A stretch of 64,000 nucleotides of DNA from positions 1-64,000 of the forward strand of contig JAJZNU010000004.1 in NCBI GenBank assembly GCA_021811625.1. Direction: 5' to 3'. The translations under genes and the position numbers were made by a program. The notes under the pieces were generated by a model. The model was not told where the DNA came from, ran no database searches, and worked only from the letters and a program-made list of their open reading frames with translations. Within the stretch, counting starts at the first letter, position 1, and each line of letters starts with the position of its first letter. Source of the DNA: a bacterium (GTDB lineage: Bacteria; Patescibacteriota; Saccharimonadia; Saccharimonadales; UBA4665). Of this stretch, positions 24,863 through 33,916 are shown piece by piece.

Positions 24863-24868
24863 TATACT
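24863..24868 (+). promoter_or_regulatory. -10 box of mscL
   Basis: TATACT ends 11 bases before ATG 24880; no Shine-Dalgarno sequence is seen between. Confidence 0.5.
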
Positions 24869-24879
24869 GAATACATCTG

Positions 24880-25326
24880 ATGGCTATCCGAAAGAGCAAA
24901 CGTCAATCAAACAGGTCTATGCATGTCAATCGGACAGTGCCGGCCCGCGAGTACGTCGAGACTCGAGACGGCACAAGAATACCCGTGCTTAAAGTTGCCA
25001 AACCATTTCAAGGATTCATAAATTTTGTTCGCGAGGCCGGTGTAGTCGGATTGGGAGTGGGTTTTGTTATTGGTACTTCCGCCAATACTCTCGTAAAGTC
25101 GGTAGTAACCAATATCATAAATCCAGTAGTCGGTTTATTGACGGGAGGAATTGACTTATCCAAGGAAGAAGTCTGCTTGAAATCTGTCGGCGGGGTTTGT
25201 AAGGATACTATCTACTATGGCCAGGTTATTAGCGATGTCATTACGTTTCTCGCCATTCTCGCGGTGGTATACTTCGTGATTAAAAGCTTGCGTTTAGAGA
25301 AGTTGGATAAACCTAAGAAAAGTTAA
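24880..25326 (+). CDS. mscL: Large-conductance mechanosensitive channel (MscL-like)
   Basis: A 148-residue inner-membrane channel that opens under osmotic down-shock. After a basic N-terminal extension of about 45 residues comes the MscL core: FINFVREAGVVGLGVGFVIG (TM1), VKSVVTNIINPVVGLLTGGI, a periplasmic loop with two Cys (EEVCLKSVGGVCKD) and TM2 (ITFLAILAVVYFVIKSL). The long N-terminus is unusual for MscL. It is first of a three-gene overlapping series with msrB and a hypothetical gene. Confidence 0.85.
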   Translation: MAIRKSKRQSNRSMHVNRTVPAREYVETRDGTRIPVLKVAKPFQGFINFVREAGVVGLGVGFVIGTSANTLVKSVVTNIINPVVGLLTGGIDLSKEEVCLKSVGGVCKDTIYYGQVISDVITFLAILAVVYFVIKSLRLEKLDKPKKS

Positions 25327-25736
25327 TGTCACAACCCGATAAAGCAAAGAAACTCACTAATCTGCAGTATCATGTGACCGCAGAGAAAGGAACCGAACCG
25401 CCGGGTACGGGTAAGTACCTATATAACCGAGACAAAGGTACGTATAACTGTATTGTTTGTGGGAGTGTACTTTTCTCCAGTCAGGCCAAGTACGATTCGA
25501 CGACACCGGGCCTGATGGGATGGCCCAGTTTTTCCGAGGTAGCGAGCAGCAAGGCGGTTAAACTCATCACAGATAATAGCTATGGCATGACGCGCACTGA
25601 GGCGGTTTGCCAGAAATGCGGTGCCCATTTAGGACATCTGTTCGATGATGAGAGGTCGCCAACCGGACAACATTATTGCATCAATTCTTCAGCCTTGGAT
25701 TTTGCGAGTAAGAAGACAGGTAAGGAGCCAAAATGA
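25326..25736 (+). CDS. msrB: Peptide-methionine (R)-S-oxide reductase
   Basis: A 136-residue MsrB that reduces methionine-R-sulfoxide in damaged proteins. The zinc site is complete: Cys pair in NCIVCGSVLF and Cys pair in VCQKCGAHLGH. The catalytic Cys lies in HYCINSSALDF. The substrate-binding GWPSF block is present. Its ATG shares one base with the mscL stop, and its own stop overlaps the next ATG (ATGA), so the three genes are translated together. Confidence 0.96.
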   Translation: MSQPDKAKKLTNLQYHVTAEKGTEPPGTGKYLYNRDKGTYNCIVCGSVLFSSQAKYDSTTPGLMGWPSFSEVASSKAVKLITDNSYGMTRTEAVCQKCGAHLGHLFDDERSPTGQHYCINSSALDFASKKTGKEPK

Positions 25737-26128
25737 ACATTCACACCGGCACCGATGAGCTAATAATCGACTTTAAGGGCTTCGAACAAATATTGGTTCT
25801 AAAAAGCCGATTGGTGATCAAAAGGAGTGAGATAGTAACTATTAAATGGCACCAACTTATAAATCTTAGCCGACGCGAACTTGGCTGGCGAATCGGCGGC
25901 ACTGCCATACCTAAAGTCATTCTAGCGGGTCGTTTTGCGGGTCTGTCGGGAGTTAACTTTGTCTATCTCAGGCATCCTCACAACATCATGGCCCTAAAGA
26001 GCGCGCGTCTTAATCATGTGTTGGAAATAGAGACACGTGAGTATCGGTATAAAAAGTTGCTGTTATCACTTAACGATCCGGAATTAGCCATCAGACTTAT
26101 CGAGTGGTCGCGCGGAAAAGTCGCCTAA
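25733..26128 (+). CDS. Hypothetical protein, possibly PH-like fold (131 aa)
   Basis: The start overlaps msrB as ATGA. A soluble protein of mixed beta content: ELIIDFKGFEQILVLKSRLV, RSEIVTIKWHQL, then VNFVYLRHPHNIMALKSAR and a C-terminal helix. The alternating strands and final helix resemble bacterial PH-like domains, but I cannot confirm this. Its stop overlaps the convergent HxlR gene by four bases. Confidence 0.65.
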   Translation: MNIHTGTDELIIDFKGFEQILVLKSRLVIKRSEIVTIKWHQLINLSRRELGWRIGGTAIPKVILAGRFAGLSGVNFVYLRHPHNIMALKSARLNHVLEIETREYRYKKLLLSLNDPELAIRLIEWSRGKVA

Positions 26129-26526
26129 CGAGTTTCGTAGTATTTCTCTCCCCACGAAGCCATTTGCCGAAGAATCGGAACCAGGTCTTGTCCCTTCTCG
26201 GTTAGGCTATATTCGATATGGGCTGGAACTTGGTTGAGGCATTTTCTAGATATGATACTGTGTTTTTCGAGGTCATCGAGTCGTTGGGAGAGTGTCCTCG
26301 GACTCATTCCCGGTATAGAACGCTCCAACTCGCTAAATCGCTTTGTAGATCCGGCCAGGTCGCGAAGTATCAAGGCCGTCCACTTGTTGCCTATGACCTG
26401 CATTGCCCCGGCAATACAACCGTCCTTGGGCTCCAAATCACAGGGTTTAAAGCTCCCAGTGCTTTTATTACGGACAACGGTTCGACTCTGTCGAGCCAGC
26501 TTATTGTCTGCCAGAAGATTTGTCAT
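26125..26526 (-). CDS. HxlR-family winged-helix transcriptional regulator
   Basis: A 133-residue regulator. The HxlR signature is clear: CIAGAMQVIGNKWTALILRD, then FSELERSIPGMSPRTLSQRL (recognition helix) and the wing HIEYSLTEKG. A Cys near the N-terminus (KPCDLEPKDGC) fits the redox or electrophile sensing known in this family. ATG 26526 is chosen because GGAGAA lies four bases upstream. It is divergent from a flavin reductase, its probable target, with a dyad between. Confidence 0.9.
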   Translation of the reverse strand: MTNLLADNKLARQSRTVVRNKSTGSFKPCDLEPKDGCIAGAMQVIGNKWTALILRDLAGSTKRFSELERSIPGMSPRTLSQRLDDLEKHSIISRKCLNQVPAHIEYSLTEKGQDLVPILRQMASWGEKYYETR

Positions 26527-26536
26527 GCTTTTCTCC

Positions 26537-26557
26537 AAGTAGCACTCAAGTGTACTT
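26537..26557. promoter_or_regulatory. Candidate HxlR operator
   Basis: A dyad centred on CACTCAAGTG within AAGTA...TACTT-like outer arms lies between the HxlR gene's likely -10 (minus-strand TACAAT, 26561-26566) and its ribosome site. The position suits autoregulation. Confidence 0.4.
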
Positions 26558-26686
26558 TACATTGTATAGTGGGTAGGATAAACTAGTACATAGATCGTGC
26601 AACTATCAAAAGTATAGCACGTATTTACTCTTATAGGTGAACGATCAATTTGTGCCGTAATTAATTAACATTAAAAGGAGGTTATT

Positions 26687-27277
26687 ATGAAATTGCAAGT
26701 AATCATTGGCAGTACCAGGCCAAATAGGGTGAGTGACCGCGTTGCCAAATGGGTTGCCAACGAGGCTAAGAATCTACCGGACAGCACCGTGGAAATTGTC
26801 GACTTAATGAACTATGATCTGCCATTGTTGGATGAGCCTATTTCTCCTCAATATAATCCTGACCGCAAACCAAATCCGGTGGCTGTTAGGTTTTTAACGA
26901 AGCTCAGTGAGGCTGATGCCTATGTTCTGGTGACTCCTGAATATAACAGGTCCTATTCAGCGGTTCTCAAGAATGCCCTAGACTATGTTGATTTCCAGTT
27001 TAAACAGAAGCCGGTGGCCCTGGTGGCTCACGGCTCGACTGGCGGCGCTCAAGCTGTGTCTCATTTGCGCGGTGTCATCCCGGGGTTATTGGCGGTGAGT
27101 GTTCCTCAGGCCGTTTTTCTAGTCGGGCGTGTTGACGAATTTATGGACGAATCCGGCAAGCTTAATGATGAAGTCGCAGCAAAACCTTACGGTCCCCAAG
27201 CCTCACTAAAAGCAATGCTGGAAAGCACAAATTGGTACAGCGATGCTTTAGCCAAAGCGCGCACGAGTGGTAGCTAG
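26687..27277 (+). CDS. NAD(P)H-dependent FMN reductase family protein
   Basis: A 196-residue flavodoxin-like oxidoreductase. The FMN phosphate loop GSTRPNRVSDRVAKW opens the protein, PEYNRSYSAVLKNALDY is the second flavin-contact block, and AHGSTGGAQA the third. Relatives reduce quinones, azo compounds or free flavin with NAD(P)H. A strong ribosome site (AAAGGAGG) precedes the ATG. The divergent HxlR regulator suggests induction by reactive quinones or electrophiles, which is inference from known HxlR-reductase pairs. Confidence 0.9.
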   Translation: MKLQVIIGSTRPNRVSDRVAKWVANEAKNLPDSTVEIVDLMNYDLPLLDEPISPQYNPDRKPNPVAVRFLTKLSEADAYVLVTPEYNRSYSAVLKNALDYVDFQFKQKPVALVAHGSTGGAQAVSHLRGVIPGLLAVSVPQAVFLVGRVDEFMDESGKLNDEVAAKPYGPQASLKAMLESTNWYSDALAKARTSGS

Positions 27278-27338
27278 CAGGATATCTCTACTAAGAGTGC
27301 TCCTAAAGAGTATTTTGCCGTAGCCTATGATCGTAGGA

Positions 27339-27344
27339 TATAAT
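27339..27344 (+). promoter_or_regulatory. -10 box of orn
   Basis: TATAAT ends seven bases before ATG 27352, matching a leaderless start. Confidence 0.55.
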
Positions 27345-27351
27345 GGCGACC

Positions 27352-27942
27352 ATGATGGATAAAAACCAAAAGCCGACGAAGCTTTTATGGATCGATTTGG
27401 AAATGACCGGACTGGACTCCGCTAAAGACGTCATTTTGGAGGTTGCCGCTGAGATTACCGACTTTGATTTCCATACTATCGCTAGCTATGAATCCAGAGT
27501 CAAACAGAAAAAAGAATTGGTTTTGGAGAGAATGCAAAAGAATATTTGGTGGGCGGATTTTCCCGAGAACCGTGACGATTTTTTGGAGAAACTTGACTCG
27601 TCCAAACCTTCAGATGTTGTCGAGTCTGAGCTTATCGCGTTAGTCGAACAACAATTCGGCAGTGAGCCGGCAGTGTTAGCCGGGAACTCGATTCATAACG
27701 ACCGGCTGTTTATTAAATCAGCCTGGCCGGCTCTGGACCTTAAGCTTCATTACCGCATGCTGGATGTCAGTGCCTGGAAGGTGTTTATGCAGGGAAGGTT
27801 TAATGTCGAATACGACAAGATCAACGTTCACAGGGCCTTTGATGATATTCAGGCTAGTATCGCTGAGCTCCAGTATTATCTGGATTGGTTTGAAAAACAT
27901 CAGACTAAATCTGCCACCACCGTTACTTCGCTTAGTAAATGA
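27352..27942 (+). CDS. orn: Oligoribonuclease (DEDDh 3'-5' exonuclease)
   Basis: A 196-residue enzyme that degrades 2-5-nt RNAs and, in other bacteria, pGpG. Acidic motifs are visible: WIDLEMTGLD (ExoI), AGNSIHNDRLFI (ExoII) and the C-terminal HRAFDDIQAS (ExoIII, DEDDh His and Asp). The length matches the family. ATG 27352 is favoured over 27343, which lies inside the -10 box. The following MmcQ/YjbR gene begins nine bases after the stop and is likely co-transcribed. Confidence 0.94.
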   Translation: MMDKNQKPTKLLWIDLEMTGLDSAKDVILEVAAEITDFDFHTIASYESRVKQKKELVLERMQKNIWWADFPENRDDFLEKLDSSKPSDVVESELIALVEQQFGSEPAVLAGNSIHNDRLFIKSAWPALDLKLHYRMLDVSAWKVFMQGRFNVEYDKINVHRAFDDIQASIAELQYYLDWFEKHQTKSATTVTSLSK

Positions 27943-27951
27943 CTTGAGAAT

Positions 27952-28293
27952 ATGAAGGAGCTGAGCCACAAATCAGTCGAGCAGTATCTTCTCTCTATGC
28001 CCAATGCCTACCTGGACTATCCATTCGGTCCAGGAGTGGCAGTATATAAAGTGCGATCAGATGATGACAGTAAAATGTTCGCCCTCATTCAAGAGAAATC
28101 CGACCCATTGCGGCTAAGCCTGAAGTGCGACCCTCTATTGGCGCAGACGCTACGCGATAAATTTGAAACAGTCATGCCGGGTGCTCATCTAAATAAAAAA
28201 CACTGGAACACAATTGTTCTGAGCGGACAACTGAGTTGGTCTGAGATTCAGGACCTTATAAGGCACAGCTACCAGCTTGTGACCGGTGACTAG
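27952..28293 (+). CDS. MmcQ/YjbR family protein
   Basis: A 113-residue CyaY-like-fold protein. Family features are YLDYPFGPGVAVYKV near the start, KMFALIQEKSDPLRLSLKCD in the middle and HLNKKHWNTIVLSGQLSWSE at the end. Some members bind DNA; the physiological role is unknown. It directly follows orn. Confidence 0.88.
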   Translation: MKELSHKSVEQYLLSMPNAYLDYPFGPGVAVYKVRSDDDSKMFALIQEKSDPLRLSLKCDPLLAQTLRDKFETVMPGAHLNKKHWNTIVLSGQLSWSEIQDLIRHSYQLVTGD

Positions 28294-28319
28294 CACTCTT
28301 AGCATAGGCTCTACTTTGT

Positions 28320-28943
28320 TCAAATACTGGGATTTTGGATTGCGGCATCTGCTTGCTTGATTAGAATATTAGCCGCCGAGTAGTCCTGGCTAATTAGCTT
28401 CCGCTGACTGGTAAGCGTGGTAGAGGCAAAAGTTTGTTGGAGGGTTTGCGAATATGTGCTCAGTTCGTTCTTAAAGATTTGCGAGAGGGTCAGGTCATAA
28501 TTACTGGCGACTTGCGCGGCATTTAATTGACTGTCCGTATTGGCATTATATGCAGCTGCCAGTGTCTTGGTGCTAGGTGTTTTGCCGACCGTTTTTAGAT
28601 AGGCAAGAAGCTCTTGTTGGTCGGTCGTCACGCTAAGCTCAACGTTTATTGCCAGATCCTTAGCGGTTTGCTGTGACGCGTTAGTAAAACCTTCGGTTGC
28701 GACACGGATTAATTCATTTTGCTCTTGAGCGATGGTCACCAGGCCGGTGACGGATGTATGATTACCGAATACCGTAGAGAGCAGAACTATTACTAGGATT
28801 ATAAACACCATCGCACCTATTGCTGTGACCAACAGACGTTGCTTAAAAGATGTCGGAGTAGGCAACAGTCGTCGCTTGGGTGCGGCAGTAGGGTTTAGGA
28901 AAAAATCATAGTTTGGTGGCGGGTCGGGTGTTTGCGGAGGCAT
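28320..28943 (-). CDS. Membrane-anchored hypothetical protein (207 aa)
   Basis: A Pro-rich cytoplasmic N-terminus (PPQTPDPPPNYDFFLNP) is followed by one membrane helix at about residues 37-60 and a ~145-residue external domain rich in Gln, Thr and Ala, predicted helical. No family is recognised. A 13-bp motif shared with the region upstream of the amidinotransferase-fold gene lies 33 bases before its start. Confidence 0.7.
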   Translation of the reverse strand: MPPQTPDPPPNYDFFLNPTAAPKRRLLPTPTSFKQRLLVTAIGAMVFIILVIVLLSTVFGNHTSVTGLVTIAQEQNELIRVATEGFTNASQQTAKDLAINVELSVTTDQQELLAYLKTVGKTPSTKTLAAAYNANTDSQLNAAQVASNYDLTLSQIFKNELSTYSQTLQQTFASTTLTSQRKLISQDYSAANILIKQADAAIQNPSI

Positions 28944-28975
28944 AGTCTAATTTAAACATAACAATGATTGCTACT

Positions 28976-28988
28976 CCAGGGATGTCGG
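28976..28988 (-). repeat. 13-bp motif upstream of the 28320-28943 gene
   Basis: Second copy of CCGACATCCCTGG (minus strand), identical to 19009-19021 and similarly placed upstream of a start codon. The inverted partner seen at the first copy is absent here. Confidence 0.35.
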
Positions 28989-29062
28989 CATTATTGGAGA
29001 ACATTAGGGTGAAGTGATCATGGCGCTACCAGATTAATTAACTCTTCTTTAAGATCCGGCTA

Positions 29063-29068
29063 TATAAT
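29063..29068 (+). promoter_or_regulatory. -10 box of the dnaG-rpoD operon
   Basis: TATAAT ends nine bases before ATG 29078; there is no room for a ribosome site. Confidence 0.55.
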
Positions 29069-29077
29069 ACCTTGCAT

Positions 29078-30847
29078 ATGGATGCTATAGAGGAGATTAA
29101 AGGTCGGTTGTCTGTGGAAGACGTTATCGGCGAATATATCCAACTGAAACGTTCTGGTCGTAATTGGCGTGGACTTAGCCCGTTTACCAACGAGCGCACG
29201 CCGAGTTTTATGGTCAGTCCCGAAAAACAGATTTGGCACGATTTCAGCTCGGGTAAGGGAGGCAATATCTTCAGCTTCGTAATGGAGATGGAAGGGTTGG
29301 ATTTCAAGGGCGCCTTAGAGTTACTCGCCAGGAAAGCCAACGTCGATCTCGATCAGTTCCGCCAAAATCCGGCGAATCGAAATCACGGTATCGACAAAGA
29401 AAGACTTTATGCGGCCCTGGAACTGGCTACGAAATTCTATCAGATACACTTTAGCCGTAATCGTTCAGCGCTGGAATATGTACTCAAAAAACGTCAGTTC
29501 TCGAAACAAACGGCCCTGAAGTGGCGCATCGGATATTCTCCGCAAACCGGTAATGCTTTAGTAAAGTTTTTAAGTAGCAAGGGTTATTCTGACCAGGAAA
29601 TTCAGCAGTCCGGTTTGAGTGCCAAATCCTATCGAAACGGTGTTCAGGATATGTTTCGAGGGCGGATAATGTTCCCGTTGGCTGATCCTCAGGGGAGAAT
29701 CATTGGTTTTACAGCCAGGTTACTCCAAGATGACCCTCATTCACCCAAATACATAAACACTCCCCAGACCGTGCTCTACGATAAGTCCCGGCATATATAT
29801 GGTATGCATCTGGCCAAAGAAGCCATCAGGAAGAATAAATATGCCGTATTAGTCGAAGGCAACCTTGATGTCATTGCCTCTCATCAGGCGGGTGTTGAGC
29901 AAGTGGTGGCTACCGCGGGTACGGCTCTCACTCTTCAGAACCTCAAAGCCTTAGGACGTTTTACCGAAGATATACGGTTAAGTTTTGATGCCGATAGTGC
30001 CGGACGGGCTGCGACTGAACGCGCCATTCCCATTGCCACTAAGGCCGGCGTTTCGTTGAGCATTATTACCATTCCTTCCGGTAAGGACCCTGACGAGCTA
30101 ATTAGACAAGACCCCTCGAAGTGGCAGGAAGCTATCAACCGCCCGGAATATGCTATGGATTGGTTGATACAGCGCTACAGCCATGAGCTTGATCTGTCCG
30201 GCGCGGTGGGGAAGAAACATTTTAGCGACGTTATTCTTAAAGTTGTAAGAGAACTAGATGATAGCGTTGAGCAGGAGCACTATATAAATCAGTTGGCAAA
30301 AATGTTGGATGTCAGCGAAGAAGCTTTGCTTAGTAAATTGAAGAGCGGGCACAGCGAGGCAGGTAGCATTAAGCGAGCAGGCAAACCGCGACAGACTGAC
30401 CCGCTAGACAAATCCAGCATAGAAAGGGCCAAGTCTGAGGACCATCTTCTGGTGCTGGCTTTGCATCAGCCCAAACTGAGGGATTTTCTGACGATAATCA
30501 CGCCGCAGATGCTCAGTGTCCAGCCGGCCAGGGAACTATTACAGTTTTTGCATAGCAATCCCGATTTCGCCGGAGACCCGTCTGCGACCACCTCATTGCA
30601 ACCGATTGCCGATTATGTTAAAATTCTACAGTTACAATATGAGGCCCTCTACCAGGACCTAGATCTCCTGGAGCTCCGTTATGAGGCTGGGCGCTTGCAA
30701 GCTCGCATCGTAGAGCAATATGTAAAAAACATAAAACAACAATTGTCCGACAAACTACAATCGTCCGATGAGTCGGAAACATCTAATCTACTGAACCAAG
30801 TGAAGCAACTCGATTTATTATTAAAGCAAGTGAAGGAGGCTCAATAA
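29078..30847 (+). CDS. dnaG: DNA primase with a zinc-less CHC2 domain
   Basis: A 589-residue primase that makes RNA primers at the replication fork. The CHC2 fold is recognisable ([14 protein letters not shown]...[15 protein letters not shown]), but all four zinc ligands of the usual CPFH...HCFGC are changed: Ser34, Thr37, Asp55 and Ser58. The catalytic core has [13 protein letters not shown] and the TOPRIM acids in [11 protein letters not shown]. The C-terminal helical part should contact the helicase. ATG 29078 is preferred to TTG 29072 because of the -10 box spacing. It is the first gene of a dnaG-rpoD-kinase series. Confidence 0.95.
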   Translation: MDAIEEIKGRLSVEDVIGEYIQLKRSGRNWRGLSPFTNERTPSFMVSPEKQIWHDFSSGKGGNIFSFVMEMEGLDFKGALELLARKANVDLDQFRQNPANRNHGIDKERLYAALELATKFYQIHFSRNRSALEYVLKKRQFSKQTALKWRIGYSPQTGNALVKFLSSKGYSDQEIQQSGLSAKSYRNGVQDMFRGRIMFPLADPQGRIIGFTARLLQDDPHSPKYINTPQTVLYDKSRHIYGMHLAKEAIRKNKYAVLVEGNLDVIASHQAGVEQVVATAGTALTLQNLKALGRFTEDIRLSFDADSAGRAATERAIPIATKAGVSLSIITIPSGKDPDELIRQDPSKWQEAINRPEYAMDWLIQRYSHELDLSGAVGKKHFSDVILKVVRELDDSVEQEHYINQLAKMLDVSEEALLSKLKSGHSEAGSIKRAGKPRQTDPLDKSSIERAKSEDHLLVLALHQPKLRDFLTIITPQMLSVQPARELLQFLHSNPDFAGDPSATTSLQPIADYVKILQLQYEALYQDLDLLELRYEAGRLQARIVEQYVKNIKQQLSDKLQSSDESETSNLLNQVKQLDLLLKQVKEAQ

Positions 30848-30855
30848 TTAGTATT

Positions 30856-31974
30856 ATGGCAAAGAAAGCAACACCACCAGACGATAAAGCCACTCCGGAT
30901 CTTGAGCAAGTCAAGGAAGAACTTCTTGCTAAGGCGAAGCGCGAAGGGACTATCAATCAGCAAGAAATTCTTGACGCTATTCCTGAGGAAAACGTTGAAC
31001 TTCTCGACGGACTCTACACCGAGCTCGCCGATGCTAACGTCGAAATTGCCGCCCTTGAGCCAAGTAGCGAAAATTTCGATTCAGAGTGGGGAGCAGATGA
31101 AGGCGAAGAAATAATTTTTGACGATAAGACCTATCTTGATGACGTTGCCGACGATTCTGTCAGACTCTACCTCAGGGAAATCGGCAAGATTCCGCTACTT
31201 AATTCCGAGGAAGAGCTGGCACTGGCCAAGCGCGTGGTAGCCGGCGACAAGGAAGCCAAAGACAAAATGGCTGAAGCCAATATGCGTCTGGTTGTTTCCA
31301 TCGCTAAACGTTATGTCGGGCGCGGTCTAGACCTGCTGGACTTAATCCAGGAGGGTAATACCGGATTACTCAGAGCGGTCGAAAAGTTTGATCCTGACAA
31401 AGGATTCAAGTTCAGTACTTATGCCACTTGGTGGATACGGCAAGCTATCACCAGGGCGATAGCCGACCAAGCCAGAACTATACGCATACCGGTACATATG
31501 GTCGAAACGATCAATAAATTACTTCGTACCCAACGTCGTCTCACGCAGGAGCTTAACCGTGAACCGACGAACGAAGAGATTGCACAGGCCATGGAAATAG
31601 AAGTGGATAAGGTTGAGCATATCATGAAGATCAAGCAAGATATTTCCTCGCTTGATGCCTCCATCCGCGATGATGAGGAAGAATCGGTGCTTGCCGATTT
31701 TATTGAAGACGAAGATACCGTCACTCCCGAGGAATCGGCCACTTCACAGCTTCTCAAAGAGCAGGTTAAGACAATGCTCAGTGCTCTAACTGACCGTGAA
31801 CAAAAAATCCTGAAACTTCGTTTCGGTCTTGAGGATGGCAAACAACACACCCTCGAAGAGGTCGGACAGGAGTTCGCCGTTACCCGTGAACGTATCCGCC
31901 AAATAGAGGCCAAAGCCTTAGCTAAACTCCGCAAACACAAAGATGCTCGCAAACTTCACGATTATATAAAGTAG
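30856..31974 (+). CDS. rpoD: Primary sigma factor (sigma-70)
   Basis: A 372-residue principal sigma factor. Region 1.1-like acidic N-terminus (to about residue 90), region 1.2 [16 protein letters not shown], region 2 [20 protein letters not shown] and [14 protein letters not shown] (-10 recognition), region 3 [14 protein letters not shown], and region 4 [20 protein letters not shown] (-35 recognition). It directs RNA polymerase to the TTGACA/TATAAT promoters seen here. dnaG-rpoD order is the common macromolecular-synthesis arrangement. Confidence 0.97.
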   Translation: MAKKATPPDDKATPDLEQVKEELLAKAKREGTINQQEILDAIPEENVELLDGLYTELADANVEIAALEPSSENFDSEWGADEGEEIIFDDKTYLDDVADDSVRLYLREIGKIPLLNSEEELALAKRVVAGDKEAKDKMAEANMRLVVSIAKRYVGRGLDLLDLIQEGNTGLLRAVEKFDPDKGFKFSTYATWWIRQAITRAIADQARTIRIPVHMVETINKLLRTQRRLTQELNREPTNEEIAQAMEIEVDKVEHIMKIKQDISSLDASIRDDEEESVLADFIEDEDTVTPEESATSQLLKEQVKTMLSALTDREQKILKLRFGLEDGKQHTLEEVGQEFAVTRERIRQIEAKALAKLRKHKDARKLHDYIK

Positions 31975-31986
31975 GCGGCCGGTAGC

Positions 31987-32592
31987 ATGTCAGGAATTAC
32001 CAAACTTCGGCTTATTGGACTCGCTGGTACGAACGGTTCGGGAAAGGATACGGTAGGACACTTGTTGGCCGACCGGTATAATTTTTTGTTTGTTTCGGTT
32101 TCGGATTTTTTGCGCGACGAGGCTAAACGGCGCGGCTTGGAGGTTAGCCGGCCGGTATTGCGGATGATCAGTGCCGAGTGGCGCCGGGAATTCGGGCTCG
32201 GGGTGCTCGTCGATCGCTCTGTCGAGCTGCTTCAGTCATCTGACGGCCGCTACTCCGGTGTCGTGGCCTCGCCGATGCGCAATAGCGGAGAAGCTCAGCA
32301 CTTGAAAGACCTGGGAGGTATTCTTATCTGGGTTGATGCTGATCCACGTCTCCGCTACGAGCGGATTAAAAAAGGGAACCGAGGGCGTCCAGAAGAAGAC
32401 GATAAAACGTTTAAGCAGTTTTTAGAGGAGGAACAGGCCGAGATGCACCGCAGTGGCGATGACGCTACGCTGAACGTCGCTGATGTTAAAAAACTGGCGG
32501 ACGTATATTTAGAAAACAATGACGATGTTGACTCCTTGAACGTAGCGCTGAAAGGGCTCTGGGACTTCATTAAATATTACACGCCGGCTTAG
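31987..32592 (+). CDS. P-loop nucleoside/nucleotide kinase-like protein
   Basis: A 201-residue P-loop protein. Walker A is GTNGSGKDT at about residues 14-22. Other features are the LID-like region ERIKKGNRGRPEEDDKTFKQ and WVDADPRLRYERI. The pattern resembles dephospho-CoA kinase, dNMP kinase and adenylate-kinase-like enzymes, and I cannot choose among them. It follows rpoD by 12 bases and is probably in the same transcript. Confidence 0.75.
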   Translation: MSGITKLRLIGLAGTNGSGKDTVGHLLADRYNFLFVSVSDFLRDEAKRRGLEVSRPVLRMISAEWRREFGLGVLVDRSVELLQSSDGRYSGVVASPMRNSGEAQHLKDLGGILIWVDADPRLRYERIKKGNRGRPEEDDKTFKQFLEEEQAEMHRSGDDATLNVADVKKLADVYLENNDDVDSLNVALKGLWDFIKYYTPA

Positions 32593-32685
32593 TACGAAAC
32601 TGTCGTAACATTCAAATCTATGATGGCTACCGGACTCAAATCCCAAAGGTGACTAATGATGTTGCTATAGCATAAGCATTCCGAG

Positions 32686-32691
32686 CATAAT
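32686..32691 (+). promoter_or_regulatory. Putative -10 box of the MarP-like protease gene
   Basis: CATAAT ends nine bases before ATG 32701 without an intervening ribosome site. Confidence 0.4.
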
Positions 32692-32700
32692 GTAGTAATC

Positions 32701-33885
32701 ATGGATGGCTTCAATTGGGTAGATTTAGTTATAGCGCTGCTGTTCATTGGTGCCGTCTATTATGGTATACGTCTCGGATTTCTGACTCTCTTACTGACAT
32801 TCGGAGGTTTTTTCGCGGCATTTTTTCTGGGCGGATGGATTTTTCCGCACGTGTTGCCTATTCATGACCGGACCTTACTGGCGGTTATTAACGGCAATCT
32901 AGTCTTTATAGGGGCATTTTTTGTTGGCTTTCGGGGCTACGATTATGGCAAAAAGCTGCATTTGTCATTGGCTAAAGACCGAACGCGCCCGGCCCGGATC
33001 ATGGAGTCGGTATCCGGCATTACCCTAAGTCTAGGGTCGGCCGTTGTTATTGTATGGTTAATAGCCGCAGGGATCGGCTCGCTGCCTTTCGTCGGTTTTA
33101 GTAACAGCGTAAACAATGCCAATATTATCCAGTTTCTGGATAGCCACTTACCGGCAGCACCATCAGTTTTTGAAGTATTTAGTAAGATGGTCGATCCTAA
33201 TACCCCTCCCCAGATTTTTACTAAAGCAATACCTAATTCCTCGATCGGGTCGACTGTAATCCCTTCCGCCACCACTAAGGATGAAATTCAAGCCGGACAG
33301 TCGGTTGTGCGTATAACTAGTTTTGGGTGCGGAGGGATTGTTGACGGCTCGGGTTTCGTTGTTGCACCGGATTTGATCGCAACCAGCGCGCACGTCATCG
33401 CAGGAGTACAGAAGCCGACGATTAAATACGGGAGTCACAGTATCAGTGCAACACCCGTAGTTTTTGATCCTAATCTGGATTTCGCAGTATTAAGAGTGAA
33501 CGGACTGCATATCCGGCCACTACCGCTTTACTCAGCCTCGATTACGTCGGGTGCGCCCGTTGACGTCATAGGCTACCCGGGTAGTATATTTACCGTTAGT
33601 CCTGGAGTTGTGCAAAAGAGCCAACAAATTTCAGGTACGAACCTATATGGCCTAGGAACCATCGTCAGAAATGTTTACATCGTTCGAGCCTCAGTGAAGA
33701 AAGGTAATTCTGGCGGACCGGTCGTTACATCTAACGGTTATGTAATAGGGATTATTTTTGCCCGGTTAAAAACCAACGGGCAATACGCTTATGCGTTAAC
33801 TGCTTCGAGCATATCGGCTGAGGTGAATCAGGCTAAAAAAATATCCGGGCATATAGGTACCGGCGTCTGTTTTACGGGTAACTAA
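32701..33885 (+). CDS. CvpA-type membrane domain fused to a trypsin-like serine protease (MarP-like)
   Basis: A 394-residue protein. Four membrane helices in the first ~130 residues form a CvpA/colicin-V-production-like domain, followed by an external chymotrypsin-fold protease. The catalytic triad is visible: His in ATSAHVIAG, Asp in NLDFAVLRV and Ser in KKGNSGGPVV. Two Cys (SFGCGGIVDG and the C-terminal GTGVCFTGN) may form a disulfide, as in mycobacterial MarP, an acid/oxidation-resistance protease. The substrate is unknown. Confidence 0.9.
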   Translation: MDGFNWVDLVIALLFIGAVYYGIRLGFLTLLLTFGGFFAAFFLGGWIFPHVLPIHDRTLLAVINGNLVFIGAFFVGFRGYDYGKKLHLSLAKDRTRPARIMESVSGITLSLGSAVVIVWLIAAGIGSLPFVGFSNSVNNANIIQFLDSHLPAAPSVFEVFSKMVDPNTPPQIFTKAIPNSSIGSTVIPSATTKDEIQAGQSVVRITSFGCGGIVDGSGFVVAPDLIATSAHVIAGVQKPTIKYGSHSISATPVVFDPNLDFAVLRVNGLHIRPLPLYSASITSGAPVDVIGYPGSIFTVSPGVVQKSQQISGTNLYGLGTIVRNVYIVRASVKKGNSGGPVVTSNGYVIGIIFARLKTNGQYAYALTASSISAEVNQAKKISGHIGTGVCFTGN

Positions 33886-33916
33886 CAAGAACCGGGACAG
33901 TATTCTGTGTGCTACC

